Assembly (NCBI GenBank): GCA_008973525.1
Contig: WACJ01000403.1
Span: 124,001-188,000, forward strand
Origin: Stenopsyche tienmushanensis
Taxonomy: Eukaryota > Arthropoda > Insecta > Trichoptera > Stenopsychidae
Direction of reading: 5' to 3'
Length of the DNA: 64,000 nt
Position 1 is the first letter of the stretch. The number at the start of each line of letters is the position of its first letter. Of this stretch, positions 34,930 to 45,680 are shown piece by piece. The translations under genes were made by a program, and so were the position numbers. The notes beneath the pieces were generated by a model that saw nothing but the letters and a program-made list of their open reading frames with translations, did not search any database and had not been told where the DNA came from.

Positions 34930-36540
34930 CGGGGTCTCATGATAATGTATTTTTTTTAAATTCCTCGAACTTCTGTACCTTTCATTCCTTTATATTTTGA
35001 TATTTTTGCTTCGAAAATTCAACCAAACACGACAAATTATCGAGCTAAGCTTTCAATAGAAACGCTTAAAGTTTGTAAGGTTATAACGGCCACATTATTA
35101 CAGCAACATCTGACTAATCTATTGTAAATTATTTAGTAATATAAGGTAAATTATTATGAAAGGTTATATAGTATTACATAATGTATACAAATCATCAAAT
35201 GTGTACAAATCATCAAATTTCCGATACAGATCGATGATACGCAACTTCTTGTAGCCTAAACTGGACTATATAGATCCTGATGAGACGTGCATTATGATTT
35301 TTATTTATTGTGAACTTTTCGATAACGTTTATATTTATTACCAAAGTAGTTATTTCATAGTTGAAGCAGATTTAATAGGATCAATTTTCACTATAAAATT
35401 CGGTTAAAATCATCCAAATACTCAAATTCTATATCCTGAATATGAAATGAATTCAGATTCATGACATTTTAATAATAAAAATGCTAAAAAAATCCTATGA
35501 ATAAAATTATAATAATGTCTGTTGTTTTGCTCTTAATAAATACGAGGCTCATCAAATTTACATGTTCAAGTGATTTAGTGTTAAAAGTTAATATTTGATA
35601 CCAATACATCAGGTTCGTTGCTAACGCGTCGATGTCTCTCATGTTAAAAATTAGCTCTCAAACGCAATAAATACATACATCTTCTTATATAACATTAAAC
35701 AAAAGTATTGTCGAGATCCTGAATCAATTTATTTGCCAGAAACTTGATAGTATTTATGCCCTCCCTAATGTCGCTCAAGTTTCCCCATAACAAAAGTTCA
35801 GCATTACGCATGCAAATTGTAAATGTATATGGAAATCTTTTAAGGATGCGATCAAATATCGAACATATCCCATTCTCCGTTATAATTAAATGTAAATTAG
35901 ATATGCTCGAAAGTTTATTCTTCTTATCGACAAACATAAGAAGGATAAATAAGCTATGCTAAGAGGCACTCCCTTTACAAATATCGTATTTCAAAAACAT
36001 GTTTCGTAACGCTAAATAAGAATTTGTCAAAAATATTTTCGCTTTTATTCTGCTCAAATTTGTCATATATCCCTTTTAAGTCATCGGTGGTAGGTTCAAT
36101 TACATGTACGGCGTGCAAGCCCAAATTTTAAATATTTTGTTGTTGAGTGTATATGTATAATTATATGTTCTTTTTAAGCTCATTCCAAATGTAATAGCAA
36201 TGTATTATTTTATCAAATGCCAAAACCAATCAAATCGACTGACAGACGTACCATCATTGGACTTATTTTCTACATTTCATCACTAATTCAGGCGGTGCCT
36301 CGTAGATACGAAGAATTTGTAAACAACTAATTAATATATTCATATTGAAGAAAACCGAGCTTTAATTTGGAAAATTCTGAAGCGAATACCGACGCAAGTT
36401 CGTAGCAATAAATATCAATTTGGGAGCATAATTGTCCATTATGTCATGGCACTTCCATGAAATAGATAATAGTTCAAAGTTCAACACCCGCATATGAATT
36501 CGGAATACGAGAGCTCAACCTGTAATTTGGAGTTATTACG
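34930..36540. other. Non-coding; small tandem duplication
   Basis: The opposed frames 35695-35937 (minus) and 35744-35962 (plus) overlap and match nothing I know. Otherwise the stretch is AT-rich and non-coding. Confidence 0.35.
35183..35218. repeat. 18-bp tandem duplication
   Basis: GTATACAAATCATCAAAT is followed at once by GTGTACAAATCATCAAAT, with one mismatch. Confidence 0.8.
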
Positions 36541-36850
36541 AGATTCAACTACTTAATAACCCTCACCAGACTACGTAGGCAGTTTTGTTTTGTAACGTGT
36601 CTGAGAATGGGCAGCTGTTGCTGGTTTCCGTTTCTTCGGGGGAAACTTTGTCATTCCAATTTTCATATTACGATTTTACTGCCGGTTATTAAACCTGGTA
36701 AATGTAGCCCGTTTAACACGTCGATTGATGTTTACGATTTGAATTCATGGCTATTTTAATCGTCGATTTGCTAATCGATGGCTCGTAAATTTCTGTTAGC
36801 GGTGCTTCGAATGAATACATTGAATCTAAAACAATTAGCATCACGAAAAT
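36540..36850. other. Less AT-rich stretch, candidate regulatory DNA
   Basis: It contains an E-box CAGCTG (36612-36617), a Rel/NF-kB-like GGGGGAAACTTT (about 36638) and several TAATCG/CGATTA words. There is no open frame. This is a motif-based impression only. Confidence 0.2.
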
Positions 36851-37475
36851 GTTGCACAAGCTACAGATTTAACATTTCAATTAAATCCTATAATATTTTG
36901 AAACATACAAAAATGATTATCAATTGATTTAAAGGAAATCTTTAAGCTGGCTGTGTAATGCGTTAACTTAATAATATTGTGTGAAATTTATTCACCATTT
37001 AGCATAAGAAAACGTAAAAGATAACTAATATAATTTGATGAAAATTATATAAAATTGGAAAGAAAATTTAAACAAAAGCAAGACTCAAGAAATATTAATA
37101 AAATGTTTTGTCAGAAGACTGATTTAACAAAGGTTAAACGCTTTTAAAAATACATATTGTTCTAGGTATTAATATTTCCGATGCAGGTTTAACCTGATTT
37201 TCTGAATTTTAAAATAAATCCTAAGACGATTAATCAAGTCGAAAACTGCCACCAATTAGTTAGTGCCAAATTACAATTGCCGTTTTACTGGGTATTAATC
37301 GGTAGATACAAACTCTTAAAAGATAGAAATATACATTAAAAAATAGCACCTTCCAGTAGTCATCGAAATGATATTCTTCATTTCAATGCTAAATTCTGCT
37401 AAATTTTCCTCTAAAGGCTCAATTGATTTTTCAGCCGACATTGATCCATTGATTCAAACAATTCCAAGATTCAAA
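36850..37475. other. Non-coding AT-rich stretch
   Basis: Nothing was recognised. Confidence 0.4.
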
Positions 37476-37477
37476 TA

Positions 37478-38415
37478 CAGTCAATTTTTTTTTTGTGCGA
37501 TTATTTTTGTGCGATTTTGAAGTTATGCGGTTTTTTTAAAGCATTTTTTTTTCATATAGAGTACGTATCGAGATATTTTGAATAAAATAGGAAATAAATC
37601 ATCAACACTAAGGGAAATATGAAAAAAAAATATAATTTGGGACTGCATAAATCATATTTTGGTTTAGATTTTTGAAAAAATTGATTTAGTTTTTTTGCAT
37701 TTTTCCAATTTTTCGACTTTTAAAAATATATTTTCCAAAGGAATTTCCAAAATTCTGACTACTTACGAAGTTATAGCTATTTTAGTGACGCGGCAACTTG
37801 ATCAGTCCTACCATAATGAAATCTTTAAACTCGTTTTATTATTCCTATCAAATTTATGTCAAAATTTATTTTTTAACTATTTAAAAAAAATTAAAACCAT
37901 GACAAAATAAGGCCAACAAATGATTTGACTGATTTTTTTTAAACAGTAGCCATTTTGTGATTTATTTATTTTTTGAATTAGGGACTATAGTAACATCTTT
38001 ACTAATTATGAATTATATTGTTGGAAAGAGATAATCTAGAAAGGCAGAACAATGATGACATTTATACAGGGTGTATTAGTAGTTTCAAGTATGGATAAAT
38101 GTTTTTTTATTATTTCCGCGGACTCCAGTTTGAGAACCACTGCTCTAGTGGATATCTGACATTTGAGATGCCAGACGTCAAACATCCTTAAAATGCTATT
38201 TTTTAATTGTCTTATCGTTTTCCTGCTTTTGATTAACTTTTTTGTGCGATTTTGGGTATATTTTACATAGCTGTTTCAAAGTTATGCGGTTTTTAAAATT
38301 TATGTATAAAGTAAACGCATGTTCACTTTTTCTATATAAGTCATAGCTTTTTATGTTCGATTTCTGCTTGTGCGATTTTCTGTGAAACGCATCTACCGCA
38401 CAAAAAAAAAAGTTA
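37478..38415 (+). mobile_element. Non-autonomous TIR transposon, about 0.9 kb, copy 2
   Basis: It aligns block by block with 9385-10275: GTGCGATT twice near the left end, GAAGTTATGCGGTTTTT, ATCGAGATATTTTGAATAAA, TAGTGACGCGGCAACTTG, TTTTGGGTATATTTTA, and CGCATCTACCGCACAAAA at the right end. The outer TIR bases are poorer than in copy 1 because the T- and A-tracts have changed. The part around 37945-38142 is not shared and includes a hAT-like end, probably a later insertion. The plus-strand frame 37695-37910 is inside the repeat and is not a gene. Confidence 0.7.
38100..38142 (-). mobile_element. hAT-like terminus inside the repeat
   Basis: Read inverted from 38142, CAGTGGTTCTCAAACTGGAG then TCCGCGG is the standard form of a hAT (Ac/Charlie-type) TIR. 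The next bases outward, CTCTAGTG, match the uninterrupted sequence of copy 1 (CTCTAATAG near 9993), which fits an 8-bp target site. I did not find the other terminus, so the insertion is only partly delimited. Confidence 0.45.
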
Positions 38416-38839
38416 TATACTTTTGGCATGCAAATCCACAGTAACAATCTGTGGTTCAATGTTTCCAAAGTCGAAAAAATAATATTCCTAATTTTGCATA
38501 CATATTTATTATAAACTTAAATTATAAAATGCCTCTACCTATATTTGATCCGCGATAAAAACTTTCCGGTAATTATCGATAATTTTTTCAAGGTACCGGT
38601 AATTACCGATGGTATAACTTTAGCGATTTACCGATGAACCGATAATACCAATCCTACTTCCATTGAAGTACTAATTTACAAAATACGTGATATATTATTT
38701 AAACTTTATAATGACAATTATTACTCCCTACTATATCAAATAATATTTCCATAATTTAACTATATTCTACGGGAAATATCCAAAATCTACTTATTTTAAT
38801 AGCTTCTATGAAAAGTTGATTTAATATGTTGATTTTTTT

Positions 38840-39000
38840 TTCATTTGTTAACAAAAATTGTTAACAAAAAAAATAAGATGTGTTTGTGTAATAAATAATA
38901 AAAAAGCCCACCACTGGTCCAATGGCTGCTTAATGCTATGTATAGACATATACACATAGTACATTATGTGTATATGTCAATACATTAGTAGGCCTGATTA
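38840..39000 (+). repeat. SINE-like repeat, copy 1
   Basis: ACTGGTCCAATGGCTGC (about 38913-38929) aligns with ACTGGTCTAGTGGTTGC at 40017 and with GGCTACCGGTTGC at 45611. Each is preceded by TAATAAAA and followed by a TACGTATA/TATGTATA-like stretch and then ACATA. TGGTCTAGTGG is a good pol III A-box sequence as in tRNA-Glu. No B box is evident. An upstream part (ATTTGTTAACA near 38846) is also found near 58385. Confidence 0.5.
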
Positions 39001-39970
39001 AAAATGTCGAAGTTGAACCCATAAATTGAAGGTTGCAAATAATTTAAACGAAGCTTATCAGTCACTCAAAAAAATGAAAAAAAGATTTAACCATCGGAAT
39101 ATCTTCCAATTTAGAGCAAATATTATATTTCAATTTAGACTGCTTTTAATGTCAAGAAATCTACCATATAAATTTGTTTCGGATCAATGTCTTTTTTATT
39201 TGTATACATGTTATTCTTTAACTATTTGATCCATTTTCATAGATTGAAACATATAATTTTGCTTTACGATAAACATTGTTTGAACGCAGACAACCTTCTA
39301 CCTTAAAATATTTTCGCTATGTGTTCCGTTCGCATTAAAACCACTTGACGAAGGCTACACGTTTACGTTTCAAGCCTGAAATTTAGTGACTTTTACGAGT
39401 CGTTTTTCGACGTAAAGCCAGCAATTCGGAATTCAGTTAAAATAAATTTTGAAAAAGGGCAAAACTTCGCAGAACACCGCTCTCATTGAATACATACATA
39501 TTTAATGAATTTTATATTATATTATACAGGGGGGAAAATATCAACAAAGGCGCTGATGATAAATATTTATAGGGCATTCGTGAAACCGATCTTAATCTAC
39601 ATTGATTTTATAAGCTGAAAATTTACATACCAAGGTGAAATACATGATGGATGAAGAAGTATTTTAATGTATAATTCAGATTTTTAATAACAGCATTCGG
39701 TAGCAATCAATTGATGAAGGTTTGATTATATGTTGTGGATTTCAACGCTATTCGTTAAATTTTTACGTATGATTAAATCCATGATAGCCGAATAATTGAG
39801 AGCAGTCAGTTATCATAAAAAATATGGATCTACTAGGGTCATAATTTGGTCAACAACAACCATCGTAAATAATTCTTCCAATAAAAAAAAAACTTTAAAT
39901 AATTCAACCAAAGATTTTATGCATTTTAATAGTAAACTTAAGATTATGTTAACATTGATACTTCATACTT
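39000..39970. other. Non-coding stretch
   Basis: A frame at 39026-39229 continues from the SINE-like repeat and has no family features. The 39290-39440 stretch is less AT-rich but without clear signals. Confidence 0.35.
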
Positions 39971-39984
39971 CTAGATGATGCTGT

Positions 39985-40090
39985 GTTTGTATAATATATA
40001 ATAAAAGAGAAGCGCTACTGGTCTAGTGGTTGCTTTTTGTTACGTATAAACACACATTCATAATTATTCATGATAGTAGAATGAATGTCA
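39985..40090 (+). repeat. SINE-like repeat, copy 2
   Basis: This is the best-preserved copy of the A-box-like ACTGGTCTAGTGGTTGC word, preceded by TATAATAAAAGAGAAGCGCT and followed by TTACGTATAAACACACATTC. A pol III origin is inferred from the A-box only. Confidence 0.5.
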
Positions 40091-40094
40091 AAGA

Positions 40095-41360
40095 CTTCAT
40101 TGAATTGAACTGAAGGGCTTAATATTTAAAAAAAAACACAATAATACCCTTCATTTAAAAGTTTTAAACTTTCATCGACAAACATTTTCTGATTGTAGAT
40201 TAATCACAAAAAAGTGTCCTTCACCCTGCCAAAAAATTTACAACTATTAATTTTATTCACATCCAAACTGTTTTTTAAATCGAAACAATTATTTAAATGC
40301 CAAAAATGTTCGGGAACACCGACCTAGATTATATCGCATCAATATGATGTACTTCGGTGTACAAAATTGAGGGTGCAATATTTGTTCTACCGTATATTTA
40401 TCAAATTCACTCCTGGAAATCTATCCTTCTGGAATAGAACGCCTGGCTGCCATTTTAGAAATTGATAAATAAAATAAACATGTGGTTGAAATAATTTTAA
40501 TTGTAGTCCATGGACGTATGTGTTTCAAAGGCCTCGTTATTAGAATGAGCATGCTTTTCCCATCCATGCGGAAAACCAGAATATCAGCATTGGGGACCGA
40601 ACTATGGTAAATATTTTCGTATGAATAAAGCCTTCGGACGCTCTCCCGCGGGAGCTCTTTCTGTGGGGCGCAGCTATTCACCTCGCATTTCCACTTAATA
40701 CGTATACCGTTTTTAGGGAAGAGAAAAAGAAGAAACGTAAGCTATTTTCAATTTATTCGGGCGATATTGAGGGGGCCGTCTTTCAATGACGAATTCCCAA
40801 ATTCAAATCCCAAACCCAGTATTCGCATATTTGTCTAACGAAAAATAAGGGTGGAAAAGGATGTTTTTCTTGTAAATAACACGGTATCTGCGGGGCTCTA
40901 TTCGGAGCGCCGGAATTAAAAACAAACGATCGTATCGATCCGTGAACTGATGAGATCCCGTACGAGACTCCGGTCTGTCGTCACTTTCTGACCGTACCCC
41001 GTATTTATACACGTCTACTGAAGACCTCTTTAAATTTGATTTCGTTCAGTGAGGCCTCATCTGTTATTTGCTGATTGAAAAGATCCTCCATCAGCCCTTT
41101 TGCCCTACTAAACGTGATCATATTACGAATTATGCGACGCAAATTAAATTAGCATTCTATCGCTTTTGATATAAAATTAAAGGTCAAAAATGCTTTAAAC
41201 CCTTTCCATCCCTTAGTTAATCGTCGAAATTCTTGAACAATTCTATTCTAAAAGCGTCTTTTAATTAAATTCCCCTGCGATTTTATAACACAAAAAAATA
41301 GAACATCAATTCACTAATATTATTGTATCATATGCCAATTTGATGCTTTATTATAATGTT
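40095..41360. other. Non-coding; less AT-rich stretch 40540-41060
   Basis: The 40540-41060 stretch has near-even composition with minus-strand frames 40421-40681 and 40803-41012. They lack a recognisable domain. It may be conserved regulatory DNA. A TATAAATACGGGG word lies on the minus strand near 41003. The rest is AT-rich. Confidence 0.25.
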
Positions 41361-41363
41361 CGG

Positions 41364-41979
41364 ATGCCGCACCAACTATCCGACGATAACAAAAGAGAGT
41401 TACGAAACAAGTACAAAGTTTTGTTGTCAAGACAAAAAGATCGTCCCTTTTTGCACCGAATTGTGATTGGAGATGAAAAAAGGGTTGTTTATAACAACAT
41501 AAGTCGTAAACGTCAATGATTTTCGCTGAGACAAAACCTTTTCCGACTCCGAAGCCCGGATTGACGACCCGTTTGATTTTTTGTGCGTTTGGTGGGATTT
41601 TCAAGGAATTATTCATTATGAATTTATGAAACCTGGCGTAACAATAACTGCAGATGAGTATTGTCAGCAATTGGAAAGAGTGACCAAAAAATTGTGAGTC
41701 AAATTTCGAGAGCTAATCAGGTAAATAGGTAAACAGTTAAACAGGTAATTAAAATGGGAAGAACTTCCACACCCTCCATATTCACCAGACCTGGCTCCGA
41801 TGGATTACTATATTTTTCGATGTTTAGCACATTCTCTAATGGAGAATTTGTCTTTTGAACCGCAACTGAAGTTGAAAATCATATTTGTATAAATTACGAC
41901 TCAAAACCAAAAGATTTTTTTCAAACGAGGAGTTGAAATACTTGAATACCTCTGGGAAATAATAAATCATGTTTTGTAA
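41364..41979 (+). pseudogene. Mariner transposase remnant
   Basis: The plus strand reads MPHQLSDDNKRELRNKYK (family linker WVPH.L), RPFLHRIVIGDEKRVVYNN with the first catalytic aspartate, and then after stops and shifts GIIHYEFMKPGVTITADEYC, QLERVTKK, LPHPPYSPDLAPMDYYIF with the third catalytic aspartate, and EILEYLWE near the end. The stretch with the second aspartate (HDNARPH) is missing. The usual TRP after DEK (DEKW) is arginine. TIRs were not identified, though 42035-42058 (CGGCAAAGACTTTTCGATGC) is a plausible right end. Confidence 0.8.
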
Positions 41980-42060
41980 GATTTTGTTCAAAAAAAAAAG
42001 AAGAAAAAATAAATTATTTTATTGATTAACTCTCGGCAAAGACTTTTCGATGCGCCTAAT

Positions 42061-42515
42061 AAATTAATATATCGATTACAGAAATATAAATGACAGATAA
42101 GGACAAAAAAAATATTTGGACTTTATTATCGCTTTGATGAGTATGCACGCACATGCTGCGTACAGCATTTCATAGTGCTTTATTTTCAATGCGTGCTTTT
42201 ATTTCTGACTAGATTCAGATAGAAAGTCACATAAATCAATTATCCATAGAAAACTCATGATACCAAAAGTTATCCTATTTAAGACACTATTATGGATCCT
42301 AAATGAATCGATTTAAATATTGAGTAAATATGTATTAATAGTTGCAAAATTTTTAATTTAAATATAATGTCACTTCCAGTCTATTATTTACATATTATTA
42401 ATTAATATTATAACATAAGGGTTTTTTTTAATATTTCATCACCTTCACTTTAGCGTTGTGTATTTAAATTGTTTGATTAATAGTATAATTTAAAAAAATA
42501 CTCTTAAATATTTTT
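42061..42515. other. Non-coding, carrying a short repeat shared with 47.24 kb
   Basis: TTTGATGAGTATGCACGCAC then ATGCTGCGTA (42133-42162) recurs with two or so changes at 47237-47268. The 47-kb copy lies upstream of a retrotransposon primer site, so the shared word may come from an LTR. Nothing else was recognised. Confidence 0.4.
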
Positions 42516-42990
42516 TTTAATTTTCGAGCGTTCCAACGGACTCACACGCGACAAACAATGTAATTATTCTTTTATTGACATTAATCAGACCCGCGTTAAT
42601 CTGGTCCCAGTCTAAACCGGCGCCCCCTGTAGTCCGACATCCAAATACAAGTGTAGTACATAGGTAAATCAATGTAAAAAATGCAAAAGTGTGATTCTGG
42701 ACTAATTCGTTTTGTAAGATGGCAATTGAGTATGGTGTAAAATTTGAGTATGAGTATGGTATAAGTAAAGCTTCCTCCATCCAGGGATGGAGGAAGCTTT
42801 GTTTATTTCTGGACACATATTGGTTATGAAAGTTAAGCTATTTTACAAGGGGGTATAAAGAAGATTTTATAACTAGCAAGGGATAGTTATTATAAAACGC
42901 TTCAAAAATCGCCATGGAATACGTTTGATGACGATAATAGGTTTTTATGTTTTATAACTGCTACGACCATTGTGTTTATGACGTTAATTC
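42516..42990. other. Non-coding with a perfect hairpin
   Basis: A minus-strand frame at 42517-42816 covers this stretch but includes the hairpin and has no family similarity. The GC-rich word GGCGCCCCCTGTAGTCC (about 42620) could be a fragment of a GC-rich repeat. Confidence 0.3.
42767..42800. repeat. Perfect 16-bp hairpin, 2-nt loop
   Basis: AAAGCTTCCTCCATCC (42767-42782) and GGATGGAGGAAGCTTT (42785-42800) are exactly complementary around AG. Such tight perfect palindromes usually mark recent template switching. It is too short for a typical miRNA precursor. Confidence 0.85.
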
Positions 42991-42996
42991 TATAAT

Positions 42997-43317
42997 ATGA
43001 ATCTACTACTTTACATATATTTTTCCAAAAAGTTCCGAACTACAAGGAGTCGGGGACAGTACTCTATAGTCCGACAAATTGGAGAATCCGACACTGCCTT
43101 GCAAAACTTTTGTCGGATTATGAATTCATACGGAAAAGTTGATATGATATTAAAGAAATATGGAATAAAACTGATTGACCCCACATTATTACGTGGAATG
43201 GCACATCAAATTTTATCGTCGCGGAATTCAAATATTGAGCTCACGACACAGAAACCTACAAATCTCGATTTGTCCGAATCTTTTCAAGCAATTCCACTCA
43301 AATCTATCGAAATCTGA
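42997..43317 (+). pseudogene. Possible fragment of the same transposon-borne protein family as 34.4 kb
   Basis: The 106-codon open frame contains RQIGESDTALQNFCRIMNSY. This faintly resembles the IG.G…L..FC..MN motif near the start of the arthropod repeat proteins to which I compare the 34.4-kb fragment. It starts without good context, and the downstream conserved parts are absent. The similarity is weak, and the frame may be chance. Confidence 0.25.
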
Positions 43318-43319
43318 AA

Positions 43320-44050
43320 ACGTAATTTATAAAGCAATTAAATCTTACAGGACATATCTGTCCTCGACGACGACCACGCAACATATTTCACGAGAATGAA
43401 CGTTTCGTGTCTGAGAAAAGTTTCGTTTTTGTCCGTTCATTTCACTATTTCTGTTCGAGATAACATTAAGCACCGCTCAGCACGCTCGTTAACATAAACT
43501 TTCAAATTATTATTTTTTATACAGTCTAAATCAAGAAAAAGCGATCTAGATATTTTGCTACAAATACGATCTCAATGGATCGACTTCATATTAAATTCAG
43601 AGTCAATCAAATGATATTCCAAAAAGGACTTTGAGCCTTGAAAATTTAAATTTTAAGGGCTGAAACGGGCAAAAATTTTTCGCCAACTTTTTTCTTCCTC
43701 ATTGAGCTCCCTTACGCAAAATGGGACTTTATGGCATATTGCTGACTAGGCACTTCATTCAATAATAAAATTTATAGAGAACATTTCATCCCCCATTATG
43801 TGAAGTTATTATACTTTTTAATCATGTAGATGTTACTTAAATTGTAATAAAACATCAAATTTACGACTTAATGAATTTACGTCATCCTACGATGCCCCCA
43901 ACTAAGTAGATTAAATTTGTAACATAACTTATAAGATGACCCAGTATATTAAAAACGGCGCTTAAATTTTACAACCCAGACGGCACTTAACTTAAATGCC
44001 ATAATATTTCTTTCGATTAGGAACGTTTGTATAATCGCTTAAAAACCCTT
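43320..44050. other. Non-coding stretch
   Basis: Nothing was recognised. Confidence 0.4.
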
Positions 44051-44870
44051 TTGCGCTCCCAAAAAAGAGGTCATTTCGAGGTATTCTTTATTGCAAGCAA
44101 ATTTCGCGGAAATTTAGCAATGGGGTCGGAAAATAATGTCGCACCATTTGTATGAAGGACACGTTCGGCCGGTATAAAAAGACCTCTATCTTTTTATCTT
44201 TTAATTTATTCTCAGCAGTAGTTCTTCATTAAGGCTGTTGAGATGGCATAAGGCTTTTCCTCTCGGCCGTTATAAAGAGGGAATTCGTAATTGAATTGTG
44301 AAAGTCTCCCATCCAAGTAACGCCCCTAATCGTTCCCATCGTGTGTTATCGCATTTTTCGTCGCAAATCATATGGATTTAAATCGAAAACTGTTGTCGTA
44401 AAGCATAAAAATTAATAAGCAAAGCAATTCGGCAACATTAAATATTAATGCGGATATAATACACGGCGAAATATTTTCATATTCAGAAAAGCCTCTTTCG
44501 GGACATTAGGGGCTTCCCTTTATCTTTTCCTCTGCAGACCCTTATGAAATTTATATTCATATTACGTCGAATTCCTCATCTCGTTTTTCTACTCAAATTC
44601 ACATAAGGTCTTTCAGACTATTTCAGGACCCAAAATGCATACATGATCCCTAAATGCTTTACCGCCCCGTTTCCATCGAAGGCCGCCTTTCCCGCTTTAT
44701 TTCGCAATGCCGGAGCGCAAATATGAAAACACGCCGACAACATTAATATTTTTATTATAATACATCGCAAATAACCCCGATATAGATGGGACATCTATTT
44801 CGAGAAGGGCACGAAGGTCAAAGCCTTGAAAACACCGGTGTTACATCGAATGCCTTAAGGTATAGTATAA
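44050..44870. other. Long less AT-rich stretch, candidate regulatory DNA
   Basis: About 800 bp without a long open frame and clearly richer in G and C than the flanks. It contains GTATAAAAAGACC near 44173, several TTTTATTATAA and AATTAATAAGC-type homeodomain cores, and ACACCGGTGT (44833-44842), a perfect 10-bp palindrome. It resembles conserved non-coding DNA. The TATA-like word lacks a suitably spaced initiator. Confidence 0.25.
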
Positions 44871-45565
44871 TTGGATGAACGAGGGTGAAGTTCAAAATAA
44901 TGATAAAACATTAGACGATCGCACAATGTATTATATAAATTCATATTTTTTAATCTGATAATGGATCCGAGCACATTATTAAAGATCACATTCGTCAATA
45001 TGTAAGAGTACTAAAAAAATATATTGCAAAAATTGAGTATCACTATTAACCTTTAGTGAGCGAATGCCGCCATATTCGCGACAAGTAAAATATGGTTCGG
45101 GTTTTCCTCTTTATAATTTATAATATGAATACAATGCTGTTAGAAAATATGTTTGAACACAGATTCCGAATTTTTGCAACATTTTATACCTTATCAAGAG
45201 ATAACTTCAGGCTTTTTTGTTGACAATTAGCTAAGCTCAAACAAAAACTGTAATTTTAACGACCAACTTTGTTCTATCAGAGAGAAATACATACCCATAT
45301 AAAGACAAACTCACATTTATAATATTTACCACATATTAGAGCATTCATTAAAAGGCAAAAGAAATGAATCAAAAAGTATTTGGATACGTATTTTCAGTCG
45401 AAACCAATAGGTTTCTATAAGAATGGGATAAAATATTATACTTGCAGAAGAAGATGAGATTATTTGTAAATAATGAAAATGATTTTATTTCATATGAAAT
45501 AAACAATGGAAGAAACAAAGTTTTAAGCTGAAAAATTGCGCGAAAATTTCGCGCGCTTTTTAATT
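44871..45565. other. Non-coding AT-rich stretch
   Basis: Nothing was recognised apart from the GCGCGAAAATTTCGCGCGC palindrome at about 45538-45556, which is GC-ended and stands out. Confidence 0.4.
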
Positions 45566-45569
45566 CAAA

Positions 45570-45680
45570 TCTGTTTTTGTGTATTATATAATAAAATAGG
45601 AAAGCTCTTAGGCTACCGGTTGCTTTATACTACGTATATATGCATATGGTACATCTATAATATATATGATAGAGACTAGA
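45570..45680 (+). repeat. SINE-like repeat, copy 3
   Basis: It shares TTATATAATAAAATAGGAAAGC, the word GGTTGC, TTTATACTACGTATATATGC and then GGTACAT with the copies at 38.9 and 40.0 kb. The A-box-like word is more diverged here. Confidence 0.45.

Noticed and set aside
41320..41670. Minus-strand open frame of 116 codons
   Set aside because: The opposite strand encodes clear mariner blocks, so this is an antisense shadow.
42767..42800. miRNA precursor
   Set aside because: The stem is only 16 bp with a 2-nt loop, too short for a normal precursor.
42517..42816. Minus-strand open frame of 99 codons
   Set aside because: It runs through a perfect hairpin and shows no family similarity.
44170..44220. 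GTATAAAAAG as a core promoter
   Set aside because: No initiator-like word lies at the expected distance of about 30 bp and no reading frame follows.
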